DNA from: Candidatus Galloscillospira excrementipullorum
GTDB taxonomy: Bacteria; Bacillota; Clostridia; Oscillospirales; Feifaniaceae
Assembly (NCBI GenBank): GCA_018714125.1
Contig: DVNV01000070.1
Location: 1-64,000 of the forward strand
Length of the DNA: 64,000 nucleotides
Direction: 5' to 3'
The first letter of the stretch is position 1; every line of letters begins with the position of its first letter. Of this stretch, positions 24,194 through 32,880 are shown in pieces. The position numbers and the translations under genes were made by a program. The notes beneath the pieces were generated by a model that had not been told where the DNA came from, did no database searches, and saw nothing but the letters and a program-made list of their open reading frames with translations.

Positions 24194-26130
24194 GCAAGCA
24201 GTTTTTGACGGTGCTCAGCATGAGCCTTTCGGCAAGCTGGCTCATTGCACTGGTGCTGGTGCTGCGGCTTTTCCTGGGAAGGGCGCCCCGATGGGCCGGC
24301 CTGCTGCTGTGGGGCATGGTTGCCGCAAGACTGCTGTGCCCCGTTTTCCCCGCCAGCCCGCTCTCGCTGATTCCCTCTTCGGTTGAAGAGGGACGTCTTG
24401 TGTCGCAGTGGACGGACGGCTATGCCGGAGACATCCAAATCTATCACGACAATTTGGAGGCCTTTGACGCCGCAGTGGCCTCGGGGGCGGAGGTGGTCAC
24501 AACGCCGGAGGGCGGCCGCTACGCCGTGACCGGCGGCAGTGGCCGGGGCGCGCCCCCCACCGTCGCCGACAGGGTGGTTCCGGTTCTGAGTGCCGTCTGG
24601 GCCGCCGGCACGGCTGTTTTGGCGCTGCATGCCCTGCTGAGCTGGCGGCGGCTGCGCAGGGAGCTCTCGGCCGCCGTGCGGTATCGGGACAACATTTTTC
24701 AAAGCGAAAGGGTGCTTTCCCCCTTTGTCTTCGGCCTTTTCCGCCCGAAAATCTATCTGCCCTTTCATTTAAGCCGGCAGGAGCTGGCCTATGTCGTCGC
24801 CCACGAGCGGTCGCACCTTGCATACGGGGACCCCTGGTGGAAGCTGCTGGGCTTTGCCGTGCTGGCAATTCACTGGTTTAACCCCCTGGTGTGGCTGGCC
24901 TACGGCCTGCTGTGCCGCGACATCGAGCTGGCCTGTGACCAGCGCGTCATCCGGGAGCTGGACGATGCGCAGCGGGCCGACTACTCGCAGGCCCTTGTGG
25001 CCTGCAGCGTCGGCAGGCCGAGGCTTTCGGCCTGTCCCCTGGCCTTTGGCGAGGCGGGGGTGAAGGAGCGGGTGCGCTGCATTGCGCGCTACAAAAAGCC
25101 CTCCCGCCTTTCGGCGGCTGCGGCGGGGCTGGTCTGCGTTCTGACGGCGCTGTGCTTTTTGACTTCCCCCACGCAGGCGCAGCCCCCCTCCCCCTTTGGC
25201 GCGGACTACATGGCAGGCGCCACAGTCTATTCGGGTACAGGCAGCCCCTCCGATGCCGGGGCGCAGGAGCTGCTGCACTGCCGCCTGAGCCAGGAGCGGC
25301 ACCTGCTGATTTTGCAGGATACCGCCTCCGGCAACTGGCTTGACGCAGGAGCCCTCGAAGAAGTCACGCTGACAAAAGACAACTTTGACGCCTATTTTTA
25401 TGCCGACGACGGCTTTGAGGGCAGCTCGGCCGCCGCCCTGCGCCGCCGCAACGCCAGGGCCTGGCGGGTGCTGCTCTCCCCCGAGGCCTACCAGTCGGAA
25501 TTTTACTATCTGCTGCAGCAGCAGGACGGCTCGCTCTATCTCGCCTCGGGCCTTTACGACGTCGCCGAGGCAGACGACCCCGATTCCGACGATTCGGTCA
25601 TCCGGGAGGTCTTTTTGCTGGAGCCTCTTTTGACACAAAGCACCCCCCTTGTCTGGTTCGACTATCCGGACGGTCAGGCACTGCCGTGGGATGGCCGCCG
25701 CGAAATCAACCTTGACGCCTTTCCCGGCGTGACCTTTCGCTGGTCGCCCGAAAAGGTGGAGGCCGTGACCGACACCGGGATTCTCCCGCTCTACACCGGC
25801 ATGCCCATCTGGAACGTCTTTTTCACCGACCTGACGGGCGACGGCCTGCCCGAGCTGTGCTCCACGCTGAGCATCAGCTCGGGCGTCGCAAACACCTGCG
25901 TCATGGTGTATGACTACGCAAACGGCGCAAGCTACGCCCTGCAGGACCCCATGCAGCACGACTACAGCCTTTCGCTGCAGGACGGCCGCCTGGTCGTCAC
26001 CAAGCGGCGCTGCGCCGACGGGCAGGTGGTGCAGACGGCATATCTGGCCTATGTGCAAAACACCGTCAGCCTCATCCCGACCGACCCCGCCGGCGCTTCG
26101 CCCGAGCCCCTGCAAAGCCAGCCTTCCTGA
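24190..26130 (+). CDS. BlaR1-family M56 membrane metallopeptidase sensor
   Basis: 646 residues. Several N-terminal membrane segments, then a cytoplasmic-facing zinc protease with HERSH (His205, Glu206, His209) in YVVAHERSHLAYGD and the third ligand region ELACDQRVI. A further membrane segment lies near 310. The C-terminal 330 residues are an extracellular sensor, but I see no SxxK/SxN/KTG set of penicillin-binding proteins, so the inducer is probably not a beta-lactam. It is co-transcribed with the BlaI-type repressor. Targets other than its own operon are not obvious. Confidence 0.88.
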   Translation: MSKQFLTVLSMSLSASWLIALVLVLRLFLGRAPRWAGLLLWGMVAARLLCPVFPASPLSLIPSSVEEGRLVSQWTDGYAGDIQIYHDNLEAFDAAVASGAEVVTTPEGGRYAVTGGSGRGAPPTVADRVVPVLSAVWAAGTAVLALHALLSWRRLRRELSAAVRYRDNIFQSERVLSPFVFGLFRPKIYLPFHLSRQELAYVVAHERSHLAYGDPWWKLLGFAVLAIHWFNPLVWLAYGLLCRDIELACDQRVIRELDDAQRADYSQALVACSVGRPRLSACPLAFGEAGVKERVRCIARYKKPSRLSAAAAGLVCVLTALCFLTSPTQAQPPSPFGADYMAGATVYSGTGSPSDAGAQELLHCRLSQERHLLILQDTASGNWLDAGALEEVTLTKDNFDAYFYADDGFEGSSAAALRRRNARAWRVLLSPEAYQSEFYYLLQQQDGSLYLASGLYDVAEADDPDSDDSVIREVFLLEPLLTQSTPLVWFDYPDGQALPWDGRREINLDAFPGVTFRWSPEKVEAVTDTGILPLYTGMPIWNVFFTDLTGDGLPELCSTLSISSGVANTCVMVYDYANGASYALQDPMQHDYSLSLQDGRLVVTKRRCADGQVVQTAYLAYVQNTVSLIPTDPAGASPEPLQSQPS

Positions 26131-26162
26131 ATCCAGGCGGCAAAACCAATTTGAAAAACGAC

Positions 26163-26202
26163 AGCCCCTGCCGTCCGGCAAACACACCGGACGGCAGGGG
26201 CT
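26163..26202 (+). terminator. Hairpin terminator after blaR1
   Basis: A 16-bp perfect stem (26163-26178 with 26187-26202, 8-base loop). The T tract is poor (TTGCCC), so efficiency is uncertain. Confidence 0.6.
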
Positions 26203-26318
26203 TTGCCCTGAAATCCTTTTTCGATTCAAGGCCCCGCCAAATGCTGCCCCGCCCGCTGTCTACAGGATATCCCCCTTCAGGCAAAGACTTGAAAAAGACA
26301 CGAGTTGTCCTCTTTTGC

Positions 26319-26348
26319 TTGCAAAGGCTCTTTTGCCGGGATTATAAT
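26319..26348 (+). promoter_or_regulatory. Promoter of the SLH surface protein gene
   Basis: TTGCAA (26319-26324), 18-base spacer, TATAAT (26343-26348), 71 bases before the start. Confidence 0.6.
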
Positions 26349-26419
26349 AGGGACAACAGACTGATTGCCCGGGCTTTGGCCGCAATCCAAGTCACATTGA
26401 AAAAGGAGCGTATGCAGTC

Positions 26420-29400
26420 ATGAGACAAAAGAAACTTCTCGCGATTGTGCTGTCCCTGGCACTGCTGGCCGGCACCATGCCGGCTGCGCTGGCCCAGGAA
26501 CAGACCTTTCTCGACGTTTCCCCCGACCACTGGGCCTATCCGGTCATTGAAAAGTGGTCTTCGGCCGCCTACGGCGTGCTGCAGGGCGACGGCGACGGCA
26601 CCTTTGCCCCCTCGAGAGGGCTGACGCTTGCCGAGCTGGCCGCCGTGCTTTCCAGAACTTTTGGGTATCAGGAGCGGCACGCCTGCGAGGTTTCGCCGGC
26701 CTGGGCCGACGCCGTGGTGGAGCAGGCCATGTCGGCCGGCGTCATTGACCCGGCCGACAGCTTTGACGCCGGCGTGGGCGTGACCCGCGAGCAGGCCGTG
26801 CGCTGCATTGCCATCGCCTACGGCGTGCAGCCCCTGGAGGGCGACACCGCCTTCCCCGACGACGACGCCATCGGCGCCGACTACAAGCCCTATGTCCATG
26901 CCCTGCAGGAAATGGGCGCCCTCTCGGGACGCGACACCGGCCTCTTTGACCCGCAGGCGCCCTACACCCGCGCCGAGGCCATGCAGGTCATCGACAACCT
27001 GACGGCCGACATCCTCGATGCCGGTGTGCAGGACCGGACCTATGACAACACCCTGATTCTGCGCAGCGACGATGTCACCCTCAAGGACACCACCGTCTCG
27101 GGCGACCTCATTGTTGCGCAGGGCGTGGGCGACGGCGACGTCACGCTGGACGGCGTGACCGTGACCGGCCGGCTGCTGGTTTACGGCGGCGGGCAAAACT
27201 CCATCACCATTTACGGCAACTGCAGCATCAAGACCGTCGTGCTCAACAAGACCTTTGGACAGCCCGTCCATCTGAAGGTGGGCGGCAATCCCGACTGGTC
27301 GGAGCAGGCGCTGCTCAGCCGCATTGAAAGCTGTGTCGTCGAGCCCGGCAGCCGCGCCATCCTCTCGGGCAACCACTCCATGCTGACGCTGGTGTGCGAG
27401 GCCGACGTTGACGTGGTGCTGACGAAAGGCTCCCAAATCAAATCGGTCGAAGTCGCGGGAGACGACGTCGTCTTCACGGTGGAGCAGGACGGAAAGGTCA
27501 GCTCGCTGACAATTGACGGCAAAAACGGCGAGATCAATGTCGAGAGCGGCGCCGTTGTGCCCTCTCCCACCGGCGACGGCACGACCAGCGTTGTCATCAC
27601 GGGCAACACCGGCACAAGCTCGGGCGGCAGCTCCGGTGGCAGCTCGGGCGGCAGTCCCGGCGGCAGCTCGCCGCGCCGCTATGACATCACGGTGGGCACT
27701 GCCGAGGGCGGCAGCGTGACGGCCGACAAGGAGAAGGCCTCGCGCGGCACCACCGTCATCCTCACCGCCACTCCCGAAGAGGGCTATGTCCTGCGCAGCC
27801 TGTCCGCCGTTAAAGAGGACGGCACCGCCCTGACAATCCAGCCGGCGCAGGAAGAGGGCACCTATACCTTTTCCATGCCCTCGGGCGACGTGACGGTGCA
27901 GGCCGTCTTCCAGCTCCAGTCGGAGGAGGCCCCCCTCTTTGGCGTCACGCTGGAGCAGGGTGACAACGGCACCCTCACCTCCGACAAGCTGTCGGCAGCC
28001 GAAAATGAGACTGTCACCCTCACTGTGACCCCGAAAAACAACTACCGCATCGGGCACCTCGACCTCTATCCCGATTCCGACGTTGAGGTGTCTCTGACCG
28101 AGGTCGACGCCACAACCTACACCTTCCCCATGCCGGCCTGCGGCGTCACGGTGAAGGTCTCCTTTGAACAGGTTTCGTCTGGCGGCTCCGACCAGCCCGG
28201 CGGCTCGGATCAGCCCGGCACTTCCGGCGAGAGGCACCGGGTCACCATCGAATCAAACGGCAACGGCAGCGTCAGCCTGGAAAACAACTCTCTCATGGCG
28301 GGCGAAACCGTCATCTTCTACGCCTGGCCCAACCAAAACGCCTATTTCAAAAACGCCTATGCCGTCGACGCCAACAACAACACCCTCCCCTGCGAATACG
28401 ACTCCCAGACGCAGCAGGGACAGCTCACCATGCCCGACTGCGACATCCGCATCATCGTTGAATTTTCCAGGCAGCCCGACTTCCCCGACCCCGTCAACCC
28501 CGTCTACAGTGTGGAGGAAATCAACCAGGCCATTGAAGACGGAAAGACCGTGATTTCGGTCGACGGCAATGTCACCATCGGAAAAGGCCAGAGCGTTGTG
28601 ATCCCCGAGGGCGTGGAGCTTGTCATCTACCGCACCACCCTTGAGGTGGACGGCGGAACGCTGACCGTCAACGGCGAGATTTCGGCCGTGGGCCTCACCA
28701 CCCCCATGGCCAGCATCAGCGGAAATCACTATGAGGCCGGCCTGACCATCGCAAACTATTCCTCTTCCTTTGGAGAAGACCGCAGCACCTTTGACGGCAC
28801 CGGCGAGCTCAACGGCGCCTTTTCCACCACCGACCCCGCTCTTATCTCTCCGGGAAGCTCCTTCTCCTTCTACTGGGATGAGGATCACTTCCGCCCGAGG
28901 CTGAGTATCGACAGCTTTGAAGACCTTGAAACCGCCGTGCAGCTCGACGCGGCCGAACTCAGTGTGGACGGTGAAATTGTCATCGCCGAGAACCTCGTCC
29001 TGCCCGACAGGCTGGAAATGGAAATTTATGGAAGCCGAGGATCCGTACGAGGATCCGTAACCGTGCAGGAGGGGGCCACGCTCACCCTGGGCGAATCCTC
29101 CAAGCTCTTTGCCATTTTCGGCCATAACAACAATCTGTCCTCCGCAGGCAGCCTGCTGATTAACGGCACCCTCGTCGGCGCAGACAACACCCACATCTAC
29201 TGCGACAACACCGACCTGTATCAGCTGGACGGCACCGTCAACGGCAACGTGACCGGCCTGCCCCAGGACGAGGGCTTTGAAACCTGGTACTGGGTGTGGC
29301 ACAACGGCGAATGGGTGCCGGCGGGGGTCAACGCCTGCACGGCAGAGGGCCTTGCAAAAGCCCTCACCCTTGAAACCATGGATACCATCGACGTGCCCGA

Positions 29401-29908
29401 GGGGACGGTCATCGACTTTTCCGGCTATTCCCTGACGGCAGACGATGTCGCCAATCCCGGCCTCTACCTGCGCGTTTTGGGCCGCGTGTCGGGCGCAGAT
29501 TCCCTGGGAATCTACGATACCGACATCGACATTGAATATGCCAACTACAGCAACAAGCCCATCTCCCACACCAACGCCCACATCCTGACGGCCGAGCAAT
29601 ATGCGCAGGCGCTGGAAATGGGTTTCGATTCCATCACCATGGACCGCAAAAGCGGCACCGACTACAACCGCAACCTGGAAGTCCCCGAAATTCGGGTGGA
29701 TGAGGGCAAGTCCCTCTACCTTTGCGGCACCGTCACCGTGACCGAGAAGCTCACCGTGCGCGGGGAGCTCTCGCGCTCGGGCTCTGCCACCCTCGTCATC
29801 GGCCCCGACGCCGTCATCGACGCGGTCGCTCCCTTTGACGCCCTGCAGCCCGGCAAGGCCTATACCTATTCGGGCGGCGCCTGGGTGGAGACCAGCGTCG
29901 AGCCCTGA
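26420..29908 (+). CDS. Large SLH-anchored surface protein
   Basis: 1162 residues. Signal peptide 1-25 ending TMPAALAQ. Three S-layer homology domains follow (about 28-200; FLDVSPDHWAYPVIEKW, then GVTREQAVRCIAIAYGV, then PYTRAEAMQVIDNL), which fix it to the cell wall. A beta-helix-like segment (about 205-390) leads to a Gly/Ser linker (about 394-417), then three related 75-80 residue beta repeats that begin like YDITVGTAEGGSVTADKEKA and end FSMPSGDVTVQAVF (about 418-495, 508-582, 598-675). The C-terminal 470 residues look like another right-handed beta-helix. ATG 26420 is used because ATG 26411 stops after three codons. It is probably an adhesin or glycan-binding protein; no catalytic site is seen. 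Confidence 0.85.
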   Translation: MRQKKLLAIVLSLALLAGTMPAALAQEQTFLDVSPDHWAYPVIEKWSSAAYGVLQGDGDGTFAPSRGLTLAELAAVLSRTFGYQERHACEVSPAWADAVVEQAMSAGVIDPADSFDAGVGVTREQAVRCIAIAYGVQPLEGDTAFPDDDAIGADYKPYVHALQEMGALSGRDTGLFDPQAPYTRAEAMQVIDNLTADILDAGVQDRTYDNTLILRSDDVTLKDTTVSGDLIVAQGVGDGDVTLDGVTVTGRLLVYGGGQNSITIYGNCSIKTVVLNKTFGQPVHLKVGGNPDWSEQALLSRIESCVVEPGSRAILSGNHSMLTLVCEADVDVVLTKGSQIKSVEVAGDDVVFTVEQDGKVSSLTIDGKNGEINVESGAVVPSPTGDGTTSVVITGNTGTSSGGSSGGSSGGSPGGSSPRRYDITVGTAEGGSVTADKEKASRGTTVILTATPEEGYVLRSLSAVKEDGTALTIQPAQEEGTYTFSMPSGDVTVQAVFQLQSEEAPLFGVTLEQGDNGTLTSDKLSAAENETVTLTVTPKNNYRIGHLDLYPDSDVEVSLTEVDATTYTFPMPACGVTVKVSFEQVSSGGSDQPGGSDQPGTSGERHRVTIESNGNGSVSLENNSLMAGETVIFYAWPNQNAYFKNAYAVDANNNTLPCEYDSQTQQGQLTMPDCDIRIIVEFSRQPDFPDPVNPVYSVEEINQAIEDGKTVISVDGNVTIGKGQSVVIPEGVELVIYRTTLEVDGGTLTVNGEISAVGLTTPMASISGNHYEAGLTIANYSSSFGEDRSTFDGTGELNGAFSTTDPALISPGSSFSFYWDEDHFRPRLSIDSFEDLETAVQLDAAELSVDGEIVIAENLVLPDRLEMEIYGSRGSVRGSVTVQEGATLTLGESSKLFAIFGHNNNLSSAGSLLINGTLVGADNTHIYCDNTDLYQLDGTVNGNVTGLPQDEGFETWYWVWHNGEWVPAGVNACTAEGLAKALTLETMDTIDVPEGTVIDFSGYSLTADDVANPGLYLRVLGRVSGADSLGIYDTDIDIEYANYSNKPISHTNAHILTAEQYAQALEMGFDSITMDRKSGTDYNRNLEVPEIRVDEGKSLYLCGTVTVTEKLTVRGELSRSGSATLVIGPDAVIDAVAPFDALQPGKAYTYSGGAWVETSVEP

Positions 29909-29950
29909 CCCGCGCAGCCTCCTCAAAGGGCAGTTCCCCCGCTAAAATCC

Positions 29951-29993
29951 GGCACCGTCCCGGCCGCTTTCGGCCGGGACGGTGCCTTCTTTT
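29951..29993 (+). terminator. Rho-independent terminator
   Basis: A 16-bp perfect stem (29951-29966 with 29971-29986, loop CTTT) followed by TTCTTTT. Confidence 0.85.
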
Positions 29994-30043
29994 GACCCTC
30001 TTCTGCGGCCCGGCGTTTTCCCTCCCCCATGCAAAAACATCCC

Positions 30044-30072
30044 TTGAAGGCCGTGACGTTTGGTTGTATGAT
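30044..30072 (+). promoter_or_regulatory. Promoter of the DMT transporter gene
   Basis: TTGAAG (30044-30049), 17-base spacer, TATGAT (30067-30072), 128 bases before the start. Confidence 0.55.
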
Positions 30073-30199
30073 AAGAAAAGCCGGTGCGTCGGCCGCAGAA
30101 AAGGGGCCGCCGCACCGCATCTCCCCTGCATCCGGGGCCTTTGCGCCGGGCCAGGGGTTCCAAGAAAGCCCCTTTGGGGCGGGAAAGGAGCATTTCTCC

Positions 30200-31108
30200 A
30201 TGGCCCGGGCCTATCTCAAATATCTTTTGTCGCTTCTCATTTTCGGGACAAACGGCATCGTGGCAAATCATATCTCCCTGAGCAGCCGTCAGATTGTCTT
30301 CATGCGCACCCTCATCGGCGGCCTGTTTTTGGGGCTTGTCTTTTTCCTGTCCAAGGGGCGGCTGCGCGCATTGTCGGACAGGCGCTGCCTGCTCTTCCTG
30401 CTGGGCTCCGGCGTCTGCATGGGCACGAGCTGGATGTGCCTGTTTGAGGCCTACCGGCTGGTGGGCGTCAGCGTGGCCACCCTCATTTACTACTGCGGCC
30501 CCGCGCTGGTGCTGCTGGCCTCGCCGCTTGTCTTCCACGAACGCCTGACCCTCTTTAAGGTGCTGGGCATCGTGCTGGCGCTGGCCGGCATGACGCTGGT
30601 GGGCGGCGTCAACCTGCAGCAGGACGGCCTGTCGGCCGGGCTGCTGTGCGCCGTGCTGTCGGCCGTGCTCTACGCCCTGATGGTGGTGTTTAACAAAAAG
30701 GCGCAAGGGGTTTCGGGTCTGGAAAATACCCTGTGGCAACTTGTCTTCGCCTTTGTCACCATCGGCGGGCTGCTGCTCTTTTCGGGCGATTTGCCCCGCA
30801 CCATCCCCGCCGCCGACCTGCCTGCCGTGGCGGTGCTGGGCATTGTCAACACCGGCCTTGCCTGCTACCTCTATTTTTCCTCCATTCAGGTGCTGCCGGC
30901 TCAGTCGGTCTCCATCTGCGGCTACCTTGACCCCCTTTCGGCACTCTTCTTCTCGGCCCTGTTTCTCAAGGAACGACTGACTGCGGCACAGCTTGTCGGT
31001 GCCCTGCTCATCCTGGGCGGCGCCGCCGTGGCCGAAGGGCTGGAGCGCTGTGTGCAGCGCCGCCGCGCCGAGGCCCCCAAGCAGGAAGACACGGGCGCGC
31101 CCCTGTGA
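30200..31108 (+). CDS. EamA/DMT-superfamily transporter
   Basis: 302 residues with about ten hydrophobic segments in two EamA repeats. The first repeat has FGTNGIVANHISLSSRQIVF and MRTLIGGLFLGL; the second has KAQGVSGLENTLWQLVFAF and VSICGYLDPLSALFFSALFL, ending in an export-type motif region. It probably exports an amino acid or related metabolite. ATG 30200 follows GGGAAAGGAG. A MocR-type regulator follows in the same direction after 127 bases, which may control it. Confidence 0.85.
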   Translation: MARAYLKYLLSLLIFGTNGIVANHISLSSRQIVFMRTLIGGLFLGLVFFLSKGRLRALSDRRCLLFLLGSGVCMGTSWMCLFEAYRLVGVSVATLIYYCGPALVLLASPLVFHERLTLFKVLGIVLALAGMTLVGGVNLQQDGLSAGLLCAVLSAVLYALMVVFNKKAQGVSGLENTLWQLVFAFVTIGGLLLFSGDLPRTIPAADLPAVAVLGIVNTGLACYLYFSSIQVLPAQSVSICGYLDPLSALFFSALFLKERLTAAQLVGALLILGGAAVAEGLERCVQRRRAEAPKQEDTGAPL

Positions 31109-31235
31109 CCCTTTTCTCACACATCCTGCCACCCTCTTTTACGGGGAATCCAGGCCTTTTTCTCCTCTTTTTCCGCCGCAAAAGGCGCCGCGCCGGCCGC
31201 GCCCTCTCCATCATTTTTTCAAAGGAGCTCCTGCC

Positions 31236-32624
31236 ATGCCTGTCAATTCCTTTGACGACTACCCCATGAGCTGGCGCCCCGTGCTGCAGCGCACGGGGCC
31301 GCTTTCGCTCGAGCTCGCCGCGCAGCTTGAGGCCGACATCAAAAGCGGCGCGCTGCTGCCGGGAACCCGTCTGCCGCCCCAGCGCGAGCTGGCGGATTTC
31401 CTCGACGTCAATCTCTCCACCGTCTCGCGCGCCTTTCGCCTGTGTACCCAAAAAGGGCTGCTCAGCGCAACCGTGGGCAGTGGCACCTTCGTGGCCTACG
31501 ACGCCCTGGCCAGCCTCAGCCTGCTGCCCCATCCCGACAAGCCCTCCCTCATCGAGCTGGGCTCGCTGCTGCCCGACGACGCCTCCTACCGCGAGGTGGC
31601 CCAAATGCTGCGCGAGGTGGCCTCGGAGAGCGACGTGGAGCGCCTGTTCGGCTACGGCAGCATGACCGCAACGCTCTGGCAGAGGGAGGCCGCCGCAAAA
31701 TACATCCAAAAAGCCGGCTACTCCACCACGGCCGACCACCTGCTGACCTCCAACGGCAGCCAAAACGCCCTTGCCGCCATTTTGGCCGGCCTTTTTTCCC
31801 CGGGAGACTGCATCGGCACCGACCCGCTCACCTATCCCGGCATCAAGAGCGCGGCCCGCATGCTGGGCGTGCGCCTCGTTCCCCTGCGCCAGAAGGGCGG
31901 GCAGCTCTCGCCCGACGGGCTGGACTTCGCCTGCCGCCACGAGCACATCAAGGGGCTGTATCTCATGCCCGACTTTCAAAACCCCACGGCGCAGACCATG
32001 GGCGTCGACCTGCGCCGCGCCGTGGCCCGCACCGCCCAAAAGTACAACCTGCTCATCATCGAAGACAGCATCCACACGCTGCTGCGCCCCACCCCCCTGC
32101 CCGCCATTGCCTCCTTCGCCCCGGAGCACACCGTCTATATCGCCAGCCTCTCCAAAACCATCTCCCCGGGGCTGCGTCTCTCCTACCTCGCCGCCCCCGG
32201 CCACTGCCGCGACGCCTTGGCCGAGGCGCTCTACAACATCAACCTCACCGTCTCCCCCTTTCTCCTCGAGCTGGCCTCGCGCATCATGGCCTCCGACAAG
32301 GCCGAGGCCCTGCTTGAAACCCATCGCGCCCGGGCCAGACAGAGGGGCGCCCTTGCCGACAGCCTGCTGGACGGCTTTTGCCTTCAGGGCCCTGCCGAAA
32401 GCCTCTTTCGCTGGCTGGTGCTGCCAGAGGGCTGGAGCGCCGAGGGCTTTGAACAGGCCGCCCTGCGCGACGGCGTCCAGGTCTACGGCGCCCACCGCTT
32501 TGCCGTCGGCATCAAGCCCCCTGCCGCAGCCCGCCTGGCCATTGCCTCCCCTCCCGACATGGAGCAGCTTCGCACCGGCCTGCTGCGGCTGCGCGCCCTG
32601 CTGGAACAGGGCCCTCAAAAATAA
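31236..32624 (+). CDS. MocR/PdxR-type regulator (GntR HTH fused to aminotransferase-like domain)
   Basis: 462 residues. N-terminal GntR winged helix (GALLPGTRLPPQRELADFLD, then NLSTVSRAFRLCTQKGLL, about 30-85), a linker, then a fold-type I aminotransferase-like domain (about 110-455) with the PLP lysine in YIASLSKTISPG (Lys307) and an Asp in IIEDSIHTLL. Such proteins use PLP as effector and usually control PLP, GABA or amino acid transport genes. ATG 31236 follows AAAGGAG. Likely targets are the DMT transporter upstream or the serine dehydratase operon downstream. Confidence 0.9.
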   Translation: MPVNSFDDYPMSWRPVLQRTGPLSLELAAQLEADIKSGALLPGTRLPPQRELADFLDVNLSTVSRAFRLCTQKGLLSATVGSGTFVAYDALASLSLLPHPDKPSLIELGSLLPDDASYREVAQMLREVASESDVERLFGYGSMTATLWQREAAAKYIQKAGYSTTADHLLTSNGSQNALAAILAGLFSPGDCIGTDPLTYPGIKSAARMLGVRLVPLRQKGGQLSPDGLDFACRHEHIKGLYLMPDFQNPTAQTMGVDLRRAVARTAQKYNLLIIEDSIHTLLRPTPLPAIASFAPEHTVYIASLSKTISPGLRLSYLAAPGHCRDALAEALYNINLTVSPFLLELASRIMASDKAEALLETHRARARQRGALADSLLDGFCLQGPAESLFRWLVLPEGWSAEGFEQAALRDGVQVYGAHRFAVGIKPPAAARLAIASPPDMEQLRTGLLRLRALLEQGPQK

Positions 32625-32630
32625 CAAAAT

Positions 32631-32681
32631 TGTGCTGCATACAATTTTTCTATTGTGTGCAGCACATTTCTTTGCTATACT
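32631..32681 (+). promoter_or_regulatory. Inverted repeat overlapping a promoter-like sequence
   Basis: TGTGCTGCATACAAT (32631-32645) and ATTGTGTGCAGCACA (32652-32666) form a 15-bp stem with one G-U pair and a 6-base loop, seven bases after the MocR stop. A short T-rich run follows, so it may end that transcript. The right arm also contains TTGTGT (32653-32658), 17 bases before TATACT (32676-32681), so it may be an operator for the downstream genes. Confidence 0.55.
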
Positions 32682-32742
32682 GAGTGCGTCAAAAAGCGGG
32701 GCTGCCGCAGGCAGATTTTGCCTGCCGTTCCCGGCCGGACTG

Positions 32743-32771
32743 TTTTCTTTTGCCGGTTTGTGTGGTATAAT
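32743..32771 (+). promoter_or_regulatory. Extended -10 promoter before serine dehydratase
   Basis: TGGTATAAT at 32763-32771 (extended -10) with a weak -35 TTTTCT (32743-32748, 17-base spacer), 110 bases before the start. Confidence 0.5.
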
Positions 32772-32880
32772 CATTCAATCAACCGTCTGCGTGACAGCGC
32801 CGGCGGCAGACCACGCACCCGCACATCAGGGCAAACGTTTTTGCGGTCCCTGTGCGGAGAAAACGGCAGGAGGAGACACC

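Noticed and set aside
24190-26130. Possible beta-lactam resistance operon
   Set aside because: No beta-lactamase or penicillin-binding protein gene nearby and no penicillin-binding sensor domain.
29036-29060. Short GAGGATCCGTA direct repeat
   Set aside because: In-frame within the SLH protein gene, encodes a GSVRGSV-type repeat; no sign of a mobile element.
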